From Silvanigrellales bacterium (lineage in GTDB: Bacteria; Bdellovibrionota_B; Oligoflexia; Silvanigrellales; Silvanigrellaceae): DNA of 12,769 bases. The stretch lies in contig JANQPW010000309.1 in the NCBI GenBank assembly GCA_028285285.1, positions 1-12,769 on the forward strand, in the 5' to 3' direction. The position numbers were made by a program, and so were the translations under genes. The notes below the pieces were generated by a model that saw only the letters and a list, made by a program, of their open reading frames with translations, did no database searches and was not told the DNA's origin. Below are positions 5,886-12,769 of the stretch, in pieces; within the stretch, counting starts at the first letter, position 1, and each line of letters begins with the position of its first letter.

Positions 5886-7274
5886 TCAGCCTTCGATGGG
5901 AAAGCTCATGTCCGACTCCAGCCGGCACCCTTCTCCCTCTGTGAAGATGGCTCTCTTCCCTCTACCTGCCAATTCAGACTGCGCTGTGTTTTCTGAAATG
6001 AAGGAGACAGCGGGTTCGGGTACCTCGGGTGTGCGCATAGACTCGATGCAGGCTTCGGGGCTTCTTTCTGACACCAAAACACACGAGCAGTAGAACTGAG
6101 CTTGGTACCCCAAAGACTGCTCCAGCGTTTCTTCAGGGGAGGTGGAAACGGGGCCCTTGTTGCCGAGCGTGGCAGAGGTTTGAGGTTCCTCGGGCATGGC
6201 GGGAATGCCGCGCAAGAGGCCCAGCAGACCATTCATGTCAAACCGGCTTGTCTTATCTTCAGCAAAACGAACCACGACAGTCTCTTCCTCTGGAATCATG
6301 ATGAGAGATTGCCCCCAATGCCCCAGTGCTGCAAAGGTGCCATCTGTGGCGTTAGTCCAACGGGCCTCGGCACTGGCTTCAGCCCGATTGAGCCACCACT
6401 GGTAGCCATAGGGCACTGTGCGCGTTTCTCCTCCAATGACCGCTTCAGACGCCGTGAGGCTGTCTTGGAAGTAGGTTTGAGGAATGATCTGCTCCCCATT
6501 CATTTGGCCCCCGGCCAGCATAAACTCGCCAATTTTGGCCATGTCGGGGGCTGTGAAGTAACTCTGTGCGCCTCCAATGAGCACACCTTGGCTGTCTTGC
6601 TCCCAAATGAAGTCGGTGATGCCGAGGTGATCAAAGAGTGCTGTTCGGATGTACGACTGCGACTGTTCCCCCGTGAGGGAGTGAAGCACGCGAGAAAGCA
6701 ACTGTGTGTCGCCTGTGGAGTAGTTGAAGGTTGATCCTGGTGCACCAATTTGCGGCAAGCTGGCCACGAAGGCTGACATGTCCAGCACGCCGCGACCGTA
6801 GAGCATGCGCAACACGTGCGAGCCATCGATGACCTCAGAATAGGCTTCCGACCAACCAATTCCGGAGCTCATGTGCAAAACATCTTTGAGGCTAGCCTCA
6901 CAAATCCGTTCATCGGCTGTGGGAGTGATCCACTCGCAGATAGAGGCATTGATGTCTCCGCCAAACTCGTCAAGCGCAATTCCCAGAGCCAGACTGGTGA
7001 GGCTTTTGCTCACAGAAAACATGAGATTTTTTGTGCTGGCCGTGTGATCTCTTGGGTAAATTTCAAAGAGAGTCTCCCCGCCTTTTTTGACCAAAAGCGC
7101 GCTTGTGAGAGCGCCAGCCTCTGCTTGGGTTTCGAGAAAGGCTGCGACTTCTTCTGGTGTGGGGGGAGCGCTCACCTCGGGGTGGAGTTGGGGTGCTGAA
7201 AGTGCCGTGGGAGAAGTGTGCACAGCGGACAGGAGCAACAAACTGCTCCCCCAAAAAAGGGAACGGACGTTCAT
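5886..7274 (-). CDS. Secreted serine hydrolase, beta-lactamase class C / penicillin-binding-protein-like
   Basis: 462 aa. An N-terminal signal peptide (hydrophobic FWGSSLLLLSAVHTS, likely cut near LSA at 25-27) sends it to the periplasm or beyond. The class C fold follows: SVSK at 87-90 is the SxxK motif (Ser87 nucleophile, Lys90), YST at 185-187 takes the place of YxN, and GHWGQ at 318-322 replaces the KTG-like strand. This pattern suits esterase/amidase members of the family rather than true beta-lactamases. A separate C-terminal module (about 388-452) has FYCSCVLVSERSPEAC and ends GEGCRLE, with Cys396, 398, 409 and 450 possibly paired in disulfides. I chose the ATG at 7274, which has GGAGG 8 nt upstream. 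The in-frame TTG at 7289 lies inside that site. It follows the MnmD-like gene by 35 nt, so co-transcription is likely. The natural substrate is unknown. Confidence 0.88.
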   Translation of the reverse strand: MNVRSLFWGSSLLLLSAVHTSPTALSAPQLHPEVSAPPTPEEVAAFLETQAEAGALTSALLVKKGGETLFEIYPRDHTASTKNLMFSVSKSLTSLALGIALDEFGGDINASICEWITPTADERICEASLKDVLHMSSGIGWSEAYSEVIDGSHVLRMLYGRGVLDMSAFVASLPQIGAPGSTFNYSTGDTQLLSRVLHSLTGEQSQSYIRTALFDHLGITDFIWEQDSQGVLIGGAQSYFTAPDMAKIGEFMLAGGQMNGEQIIPQTYFQDSLTASEAVIGGETRTVPYGYQWWLNRAEASAEARWTNATDGTFAALGHWGQSLIMIPEEETVVVRFAEDKTSRFDMNGLLGLLRGIPAMPEEPQTSATLGNKGPVSTSPEETLEQSLGYQAQFYCSCVLVSERSPEACIESMRTPEVPEPAVSFISENTAQSELAGRGKRAIFTEGEGCRLESDMSFPIEG

Positions 7275-7309
7275 AAACGAAGCCTCCAAAACTATTTTGT
7301 TTTAAGTGT

Positions 7310-8158
7310 TCAACTCTGGTTGCTATCTTGTGGTGATGGTGTGCGGATGGCAAGTGTGCATTCCCGCTTACCTTGGAAACCTTTCCTCTTTTCGAGGCAA
7401 AATCCATGAGTTCGGAGGGAGTGCTTTAAAATTGTGCGACTGGCGTATGTTGCAAACACACAGGTTTCTGCCGCTTGCTGTGCCAGGAGGGCATCGAAAA
7501 AGGATCGTTTCCAAAGGGTTGGGCTTGATGCCGAACTGTAGGCGTCGAACAAAATCACATGGTGGCGTTCTGGCCTCATATTGGTGGAATTCAGAGCGGC
7601 GCGAAGCTCCCAACGGCCCTGTTCAGACCACTGCTTTAATGCGAGACGGAGAGTGTTGGGCTCGAGTTGAAAGTGCTGGGCCATTTTCTTTTGAATGTGC
7701 TCGTATGCCTCACCTGCGTTTGACAATACTGATGGTGTGGGTTTTGCCTTCGGTTGCCGATCCAGCACCCACTCCAAGAAAGCCCGGCGGAGGTCACCCC
7801 GGCTTTCGTGCGATGTCAACCGAAGGCGTGGAGGTGTGTTCTGGTTCTTGCTTAAAAAATAGGCAGCTATGAGGAGCTCCAGATAGCCGAGGCCAAGGCC
7901 AACCACGCACACCGACGGCGTGGCGGTGAGGTTCAGAGAGCGAAAGCGTTGAAGTGCGGGAAGGTACACGTAGAGGGACTCTGAGAAGGCTCCAGCGCTG
8001 TGGTGCATGCTCTCCCCCGTGTTGCCCCCATCTTTGCCCCAGTCGCGGAGGGTGGGTGACCCATCTTCTGTCTTGGTCCACTCCAAAGAATCCCTTTGCC
8101 TTTCATTTTGTGGCTCGTTTTGCCAGGGACTCCGTATTTTTGGATTAGCTGCTATCAT
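7310..8158 (-). CDS. mnmD: MnmD-like tRNA 5-(aminomethyl)uridine methyltransferase (DUF752, stand-alone MnmC2-type)
   Basis: 282 aa. The family methylates nm5(s2)U34 to mnm5(s2)U34 in the tRNA wobble position with S-adenosylmethionine. TKTEDGSPTL (28-37) and ESMHHSAGAFSESLYVYL (49-66) match the family's N-terminal TeDGS.TL...E..HS..GA..Es..VFi block. The SAM loop is VVGLGLGYLE (85-94). VILFDAYSSASSPTLW (201-216) and FATYASRTILKHSL followed by EKRKGFQGKRE (256-266) are the hallmark C-terminal blocks. The oxidoreductase half of the fused E. coli MnmC is absent. I chose the ATG at 8158, which retains the TEDGS block. An ATG at 8008 has a better GGGGGAG site but would lose it, and the GTG at 8236 would overlap the divergent VWA gene. 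It is probably first in the minus-strand run with the serine hydrolase. Confidence 0.8.
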   Translation of the reverse strand: MIAANPKIRSPWQNEPQNERQRDSLEWTKTEDGSPTLRDWGKDGGNTGESMHHSAGAFSESLYVYLPALQRFRSLNLTATPSVCVVGLGLGYLELLIAAYFLSKNQNTPPRLRLTSHESRGDLRRAFLEWVLDRQPKAKPTPSVLSNAGEAYEHIQKKMAQHFQLEPNTLRLALKQWSEQGRWELRAALNSTNMRPERHHVILFDAYSSASSPTLWKRSFFDALLAQQAAETCVFATYASRTILKHSLRTHGFCLEKRKGFQGKRECTLAIRTPSPQDSNQS

Positions 8159-8198
8159 ATGAAGAGTTCTCACAAAATGATGGAGAGAGGATGGAGAA

Positions 8199-10226
8199 AT
8201 GAGCTTTGGTTTGGAGCCCAACCGTCTCAGGCCCACCCTGTTGCTGTTGGCCGCAGTGCCGCTCGGTGCAGCGGCCCAAGACTACAACCGTTGCATCGTG
8301 CCCACAACGCATTATGTGAACAACTCAGGTCAATACTGCATTCCGGCGCCGGGTGCCCAGGTGCCCGGCCGGGGGCTCACCTTTGATGTGGGAAACGGTG
8401 GTTTTGACAATATGGTTTTGGCTCTGCCGGCCCGAAACTGCCGCGGCCCCTCAAACCAGTACCAGGGAGATGTGGTGCTTCTGCTCGACAGCTCCCAGTC
8501 ATTGGAAAAGACAGATCCCAATGACGAGCGCATGACCGGAACAGATGGCTTTGTTGCCGAGTTGGTGGCTCGCACCGCTGGTGATGCCGTTGCTCCCAGC
8601 TTGGGTGTGATCAGCTATGGTGGACGTCTTCGCTTTTTGAAGGACGATCCTAACCGACCTGGAAAGCCCTTGTATGAGAAGCCTGCCGACACAACGCGAG
8701 CCCACACGGCTGTGTTTGACTTGGTTTCTTGCGTGGATGGCGACGACACAGCTGAGCTCCTGACCGTGTACCCGGCGGGCCAGAGTCGAGAGGCCCTCGC
8801 CGATCCGTTCCCTTCCACAGATGCAACAACGAGGTGGAACGATCGCACTTTGCCAAGCGATCCCTATCCTCTCTCCACATGTGAATTTCTGCGGGCTGTT
8901 TCGTCGCAGAGCACCGCGGTAGATTCTTCCACCCCCGGCATGGAGCGTCAAAAAGAGTTTCTCAAACTGCCCAAAGGAAACCCTCGCGGAGCAACTGATG
9001 TCTCGTACATGTTGGACGCAATGGTTGATGCCAACCTTTTGGGGGGCTCCACCAAACTGGCACGCCACGCCATCGTGATCACAGACGGTCTGCCCAACAC
9101 TCCCGTGCGTCGCACAAAGGAGTTTTGCCTCCAAAAGGCCTACCTGCCCAATAGCGATTTCGAAACCGACCCCAATTCCCCCGTGCCCGAGGAGTTGTAC
9201 TGCCTGGATCGAAACTTTCGTGAAGGTGTTGATGCCGCACATGCAAAGGTTCTTGAAAAGTTTGGTCAGATCAACATTCATCACATTTTGTATTGGAGTC
9301 AGCCCGACGAGTCTTTCATTGATTTTGATGACCAAGGAACCCTGAACCCGGCCGATTTTTTGATTGAGAACAGTGCGCGTTCGGGCAATGGCAAGGTCAA
9401 GTTTGACTTTGCGCAGGGCCCTGACGAGTTGAAAAGAGCTTTGAACAATATTCTTCAGAGGTTTGACACCAACGCTCTCCAACGGGTGGACATCACGGTG
9501 ACCGACTCCTCAGGAACGACGAAGCCCACTTACTCGGCAGTTTCGGCATCTGACTTTGCGAGTGATCTGAACTCCGCCGAAAAAGCTCAAGAGCAGCGTT
9601 TCGACTTGAAGATCCTGTACTTGAAGACCGGCACCAACTCGGTGAAGATTGACTATGTATACGCGGACACGACAGTGAGTGAAACTCTCACTGTGAATGT
9701 GCTCGCGAACTTCACCTCAACCTCATCGCTGGAGTGTGAGGCCAAGTCGTCGAGTTTCACCGTTGATGGAGATCGAAAAGACTACCCCTACTGTTTGAAT
9801 CGAGACAGCCGTGATGTGGTTCCGGCTCCGCCCTCAGAATGCCGCGGTTCCAATCAGCCTGAAGAGTGCACGTGCAAGGCTCCGGAGGGAGATGGGTTTC
9901 TTCCCTTTCCCGATGAAAATGGGAACGTTCGTGTTTACCGCAATGCCGACGCCACAAATGAGACTTTTGAAAAACAGGAACAGTTTTCTGATGTGGTCAC
10001 CTATGGCACCGACAACGGGAGTGAGGACCCTCGCAACCTGCGCATTCAAGGGGGAACTGGAAATTGTGGAGTTGTGGGTGGGCTTGGAAAGCAGGCCTCT
10101 CGACGAGCCTCGGCTCTCGGTCTTGCTCTCTTGGTTTCTCCGCTTTTATTTCTCCTGGGGTGGGGTTTGCTCATTCAACGACAGAAAAGGCTCAGTGAAG
10201 TGAGAAGTGGGAGGGAGCCATTGTGA
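8199..10226 (+). CDS. Secreted VWA-domain protein with C-terminal transmembrane tail
   Basis: 675 aa. A signal peptide (RPTLLLLAAVPLGAAAQ, cleavage near 26/27) is followed by a short cysteine-containing region and a von Willebrand factor A domain from about residue 90. The metal-ion-dependent adhesion site is complete: DSSQS at 97-101, Thr266 in GATD, and Asp296 in VITDG. The domain is expanded by a long insertion between the first and second motif (about 145-255). Residues 425-510 look like a beta-sandwich (VDITVTDSSG, KILYLKTGTNSVKIDYVY). A cysteine-rich region follows (C513, C532, C548, C557, C559, C623). The C-terminus has one hydrophobic segment (638-659) ending in RQKR, so most of the protein would be outside the inner membrane. 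GGAGAGAGG lies 8 nt before the ATG. The stop overlaps the start of the OmpA gene. The likely role is adhesion or complex assembly in the envelope; the ligand is unknown. Confidence 0.88.
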   Translation: MSFGLEPNRLRPTLLLLAAVPLGAAAQDYNRCIVPTTHYVNNSGQYCIPAPGAQVPGRGLTFDVGNGGFDNMVLALPARNCRGPSNQYQGDVVLLLDSSQSLEKTDPNDERMTGTDGFVAELVARTAGDAVAPSLGVISYGGRLRFLKDDPNRPGKPLYEKPADTTRAHTAVFDLVSCVDGDDTAELLTVYPAGQSREALADPFPSTDATTRWNDRTLPSDPYPLSTCEFLRAVSSQSTAVDSSTPGMERQKEFLKLPKGNPRGATDVSYMLDAMVDANLLGGSTKLARHAIVITDGLPNTPVRRTKEFCLQKAYLPNSDFETDPNSPVPEELYCLDRNFREGVDAAHAKVLEKFGQINIHHILYWSQPDESFIDFDDQGTLNPADFLIENSARSGNGKVKFDFAQGPDELKRALNNILQRFDTNALQRVDITVTDSSGTTKPTYSAVSASDFASDLNSAEKAQEQRFDLKILYLKTGTNSVKIDYVYADTTVSETLTVNVLANFTSTSSLECEAKSSSFTVDGDRKDYPYCLNRDSRDVVPAPPSECRGSNQPEECTCKAPEGDGFLPFPDENGNVRVYRNADATNETFEKQEQFSDVVTYGTDNGSEDPRNLRIQGGTGNCGVVGGLGKQASRRASALGLALLVSPLLFLLGWGLLIQRQKRLSEVRSGREPL

Positions 10227-11788
10227 GAAAGCTCAAAGTCGCTCTTTTTTGCCTGGCTTTGCTGGGTTCATTTGCTGCGAAGCAAGCGCGTGCTGCCGGT
10301 CTCAATTCAGAAAATATGACCCCGGCTCTAGACAATCATTCGGCAATCATGTGGGAGACGTCACGGCTCATTCCAGCTCAGGCTTTTTTGTGGTCTTATA
10401 CCTTTTCCTATTTGCTCAGGCCCATTGAGTTCGGTGATGGCGAAGATCTCCGTATTCCTGTGAGCGATCACCTTCAAATCAATCACTTGGGTCTTTCTTT
10501 TGCTCCCTTGAGCGCGCTTCAGGTCGGCTTTTCTGCGCCTCTTGCTCTGTACTCATCTCCCGACACCCAAGGTTACATCTCCAGTGCCGAAGAAGGAGAT
10601 CGCAAGTTCTTCTTTTTTGGAGATCCGCTCCTTCGAGCCAAGTGGACCCTGTTTCCCGGGGAACGTTTTGGCTTTGGTCTGGGAATCATGGGTGAACTTT
10701 CGTTGCCATTGGGAGCTGCCGAGGCCTTTTTGTCGGACGACGCCTTTCGGGCGAGCGGGCATCTGCTCCTGCAATGGGCGCATGCGTCGGGTTGGGAAAT
10801 CTTTTTCAACGGGGGGCCTGGATTTTGGTCTGACGAAGATCGGGTGATTGCGCAGGATCCCGACACGGGTCAGAACATTGTGCTGGTTTCAAAGTCGAGT
10901 GCGCTCTATTTGCAAACGGGCGTGCGGTTTTGGATCTATGGATTTGCTCGAACTCCTGGTGCTGTGCAGATTGAAGGTGGAATTCGTGGAGAGTTTGAGA
11001 ACTTTGAAGTGAGCATGAACGGCCGAGCCAGCCCGGTTGAGTGGAGCGCTGGCGGGTTGTTGTTTCTTTCACAAAACCTTTCGCTTCATGGTAGTTACGG
11101 AACAGGGCTTGCGAGTGCTGTCACTGCTCCGCTTTCTCGTATTAAAGCTGGGGTTCGCTACCTCACCGCTGCTGGCCGAGCCGTGCCCGACGAAGACAAT
11201 ATCGCACAAATTGGGGTGACCTCGGAGTCTTACACAGATGATGAGTTGGACCTCATTTTCGAGGAGGCCCAGGCGGAAGAAGAACCGGTAGCAAGGGCCA
11301 ATTTGGAGACACTGCTGCGCCTGAAAACGGAGTATGGTGTTCTGGACATAGGTTCGGTGAACTTCGAGTTTGATAGTTCTCGTTTGACACCAAAAGCAAA
11401 GCAAACCATTCGGCGTCTGCATGAAGAGCTTCAGAAGATCGGCCCGTCGAGCATTAAGATCGATGGCCACACCGATAGCGTGGGTTCGTTTAACTACAAC
11501 TTGGCGCTTTCTAAGCGTCGGGCAAACTCTGTGCGAGACGAGCTGGTGAGGCTAGGTCAAAACCCGGCAATCATACGAACGGAAGGGTTTTCATTTAAGT
11601 ATCCCATCACATCTAACGCCACGGCTTCAGGCAGAGCGGCAAACCGGCGTATTGAAGTGAGTGTCGACGGGCTGAGTTTCCGCAAGCAGGAATACTCACG
11701 TGAGGAAATTGAGTTGTTCAGGCGTTGGATCTACCCCGGTGGAGAGAAAGTGAAGGGCAACACGAACAGGCCTGATCTCGTGGAGTGA
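10223..11788 (+). CDS. OmpA-family outer-membrane protein with N-terminal beta-barrel
   Basis: 521 aa, starting at a GTG that overlaps the upstream stop as GTGA. GGAGGGAG lies 5 nt before it, so translation is coupled to the VWA gene. The signal peptide is KVALFCLALLGSFAAKQARA, cut near residue 24. Residues 45-320 have alternating polar and aromatic strands typical of a transmembrane barrel (FGFGLGIMGELSLPL, WEIFFNGGPGFW, LSLHGSYGTGL). An acidic linker (335-356) leads to an OmpA-like peptidoglycan-binding domain at about 376-482: VNFEFDSSRL, GHTDSVGSFNYNLALSKRRA with Asp418, and NRRIEVSVD with Arg475/476, the pair that binds meso-diaminopimelate in OmpA-type domains. About 40 residues follow the domain (EEIELFRRWIYPGGEK), which is unusual. 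It probably tethers the outer membrane to the wall and holds the VWA partner. Confidence 0.92.
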   Translation: MRKLKVALFCLALLGSFAAKQARAAGLNSENMTPALDNHSAIMWETSRLIPAQAFLWSYTFSYLLRPIEFGDGEDLRIPVSDHLQINHLGLSFAPLSALQVGFSAPLALYSSPDTQGYISSAEEGDRKFFFFGDPLLRAKWTLFPGERFGFGLGIMGELSLPLGAAEAFLSDDAFRASGHLLLQWAHASGWEIFFNGGPGFWSDEDRVIAQDPDTGQNIVLVSKSSALYLQTGVRFWIYGFARTPGAVQIEGGIRGEFENFEVSMNGRASPVEWSAGGLLFLSQNLSLHGSYGTGLASAVTAPLSRIKAGVRYLTAAGRAVPDEDNIAQIGVTSESYTDDELDLIFEEAQAEEEPVARANLETLLRLKTEYGVLDIGSVNFEFDSSRLTPKAKQTIRRLHEELQKIGPSSIKIDGHTDSVGSFNYNLALSKRRANSVRDELVRLGQNPAIIRTEGFSFKYPITSNATASGRAANRRIEVSVDGLSFRKQEYSREEIELFRRWIYPGGEKVKGNTNRPDLVE

Positions 11789-11814
11789 TGCTCTCTGGGC
11801 AGGAAGAGGTCTTG

Positions 11815-12769
11815 TCAATCGCGTGGTGCGAGGTGACCACATGAAGCGGGCAGCTGGCCGCTTCGGTGCAACTCAGCAATTTTTTTGGTGACCACATGGC
11901 GTCCTAAACCCAGCTTTGTGGCGAGCATTCTCACCGACTTCATTGCGTCTGGATGTGAGAGGCTGAGTTTTTCAATCACTCGAGCAAAAAAGACCTGTTC
12001 CATTTCAGCATAGGTTGTCTTGGTTGGGCAGGTTTCCACGCAAATGCTGGTGCCGGCAATCGCAGGCTTGTTTGGCTCCGAGGGGAGCTGGGCACTCACT
12101 TCACGTGAAGTGGTCGCAACCGTTTCACTTCTCGAAGTGTCGTCACGCTTGGCTTCACTTGCTGATGCCGGTGCGATGCCACTGAGAAAGTGTTTGGGAA
12201 GAGAAGACACCGTGATGGTTCCGTCTTCGGCATCAACAGCCGCCGACTGCAGCACTTTCCAAAGCTCGCGAACATTCGACTGGCGAAAATCGGCGGTCAT
12301 CAGAATTTGACGGCTGGCAGCGTTGAGAGCAATGCGCTCGTTTCCCTGTAGCTCGGAGTTGAGGCGATCCAGAAGCTCTGCCAGAATTTCTTCCCGCTCT
12401 TTTCGGCTGCGTTCTCGTAAGGGAGGAAGTTCGATTTCGTAGGCTCTCAGTCGTTCCAAGAGATCTCTTCGGAACTCTCCCGAATCTGCGAGTTCTTCCA
12501 GGCTCTCGTTGGTTGCGGAAATCACTTTGACCTGCACCTTACGTGTGGAGTTGGCTCCCAAAGGGCGGATTTCACCGCTTTCAATGACTCGCAAAAGGCT
12601 GGCCTGCGTGCGCAGGGTGAGTCGGGCCACCTCATCGAGGAAAATCCAGCCATTTTGCGCCGCTTCAAACAAGCCTGTTTTGTCGGAGGCTGCACCCGTG
12701 AATGCGCCTTTAACGTGGCCAAAGAGCTCTGAGTCGAGGGTGTCACCTTGCAGAGAAGCACAATTCACA
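11815..12769 (-). CDS. Sigma-54-dependent transcriptional regulator (enhancer-binding protein), C-terminal part
   Basis: The last 317 codons of a gene whose 5' end lies beyond the right edge. Such proteins are AAA+ ATPases that remodel sigma-54 RNA polymerase from an upstream enhancer. In visible-fragment numbering, ELFGHVKGAFTGA at 14-26 includes the GAFTGA loop that contacts sigma-54, GWIFLDEV (40-47) is Walker B with Asp45 and Glu46, and FRRDLLERL (99-107) holds the arginine-finger region. NVRELWKVL (165-173) matches the family's NVRELxN block, but the preceding WPG is replaced by RQS. A Ser/Thr-rich linker (195-250) precedes a C-terminal helix-turn-helix (SVRMLATKLGLGRHVVTKKIAEL, 278-300). 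Walker A and any sensor domain are outside the window. The gene is convergent with the OmpA gene, 26 nt between stops. Its targets are unknown. Confidence 0.92.
   Translation of the reverse strand, partial: VNCASLQGDTLDSELFGHVKGAFTGAASDKTGLFEAAQNGWIFLDEVARLTLRTQASLLRVIESGEIRPLGANSTRKVQVKVISATNESLEELADSGEFRRDLLERLRAYEIELPPLRERSRKEREEILAELLDRLNSELQGNERIALNAASRQILMTADFRQSNVRELWKVLQSAAVDAEDGTITVSSLPKHFLSGIAPASASEAKRDDTSRSETVATTSREVSAQLPSEPNKPAIAGTSICVETCPTKTTYAEMEQVFFARVIEKLSLSHPDAMKSVRMLATKLGLGRHVVTKKIAELHRSGQLPASCGHLAPRD
11843..11886 (+). terminator. Weak terminator-like hairpin after the OmpA gene
   Basis: GAAGCGG (11843-11849) and CCGCTTC (11858-11864) form a perfect 7-bp stem with an 8-nt loop, 54 nt after the OmpA stop. 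Seven T residues (11880-11886) follow, but 15 nt beyond the stem, too far for a classical intrinsic terminator. It lies inside the coding end of the convergent regulator gene, so the pairing may be coincidental. Confidence 0.25.
12097..12139. repeat. Two CACTTC/GAAGTG palindromes inside the regulator's linker
   Basis: CACTTCACGTGAAGTG (12097-12112) is a perfect 16-bp palindrome. CACTTCTCGAAGTG (12126-12139) has the same 6-bp arms around TC. Their centres are 28 bp apart, and a further half-site, TTCACTT, is at 12154-12160. They fall in the Ser/Thr-rich linker of the sigma-54 regulator. They could be an intragenic binding site or a by-product of repeated Ser/Thr/Glu codons. Confidence 0.5.

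Noticed and set aside
6102..6734. A 210-codon plus-strand frame
   Set aside because: It is the antisense shadow of the serine hydrolase, which has a signal peptide, SxxK motif and good ribosome-binding site.
8499..9482. A 327-codon open frame on the minus strand
   Set aside because: It is antisense to the VWA domain, whose MIDAS motifs are intact. The antisense protein shows no recognisable domain.
11832..11898. Exact 12-bp repeat GGTGACCACATG at 11832-11843 and 11887-11898
   Set aside because: Both copies are inside the sigma-54 regulator gene in different reading frames. A single short pair with no symmetry or third copy is not enough to call a site.
1..12769. CRISPR array, tRNA or rRNA genes, insertion sequence
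   Set aside because: No regularly spaced long repeats, no tRNA-like cloverleaf or rRNA segment, and no transposase frame were recognised on either strand.

Overview
The window looks like chromosomal DNA of a Gram-negative bacterium. It encodes an OmpA-type outer-membrane protein with a peptidoglycan-binding domain, several proteins with signal peptides, and a sigma-54 activator carrying GAFTGA. The mix (trigger factor without clpPX next to it, MnmD-like methyltransferase, secreted serine hydrolase with a CSC module, secreted VWA protein) would fit a Bdellovibrionota/former delta-proteobacterial lineage. That placement is inference from gene content, not from a marker gene. Both edges cut genes. 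Coding density is high and no gene-free stretch exceeds about 130 bases. I see no rRNA, tRNA, CRISPR array, transposase or insertion sequence.

Layout: (1) 1-137 minus, 5' end of an unrecognised gene, divergent from (2) 250-1038 plus, a degenerate family-4-type uracil-DNA-glycosylase-like protein, followed by (3) 1166-2443 plus, trigger factor (tig). (4) 2452-4017 minus, a Fic-domain AMP-transferase, convergent with tig at 8 nt. (5) 4173-4988 plus, a Pol-beta-type nucleotidyltransferase, divergent from the Fic gene. (6) 8158-5047 minus, a probable three-gene run: MnmD-like tRNA methyltransferase, secreted class-C-type serine hydrolase, DJ-1/PfpI isonitrile-hydratase-like protein. (7) 8199-11788 plus, a secreted VWA protein and an OmpA-family beta-barrel whose start codon overlaps the VWA stop. 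(8) 11815-12769 minus, a sigma-54 enhancer-binding protein cut by the window end.

The most striking structure is the 155-bp gap between the Fic gene and the nucleotidyltransferase. A perfect 21-bp palindrome (4085-4105) supplies a TTGAAA -35 box to each of two diverging promoters, both with 17-bp spacers. Four copies of a TGAAAANNGGTCTT-like repeat lie across the region at 30, 20 and 29 bp spacing. The two preferred start codons are each 78 bp from the palindrome centre. This suggests that two nucleotide-transfer enzymes are co-controlled by one operator. No DNA-binding regulator gene lies beside it.

The VWA/OmpA pair is the second candidate for an uncharacterised system: a large cysteine-rich MIDAS protein with a C-terminal membrane tail, translationally coupled to a peptidoglycan-anchored barrel, plausibly forming one envelope or surface complex.
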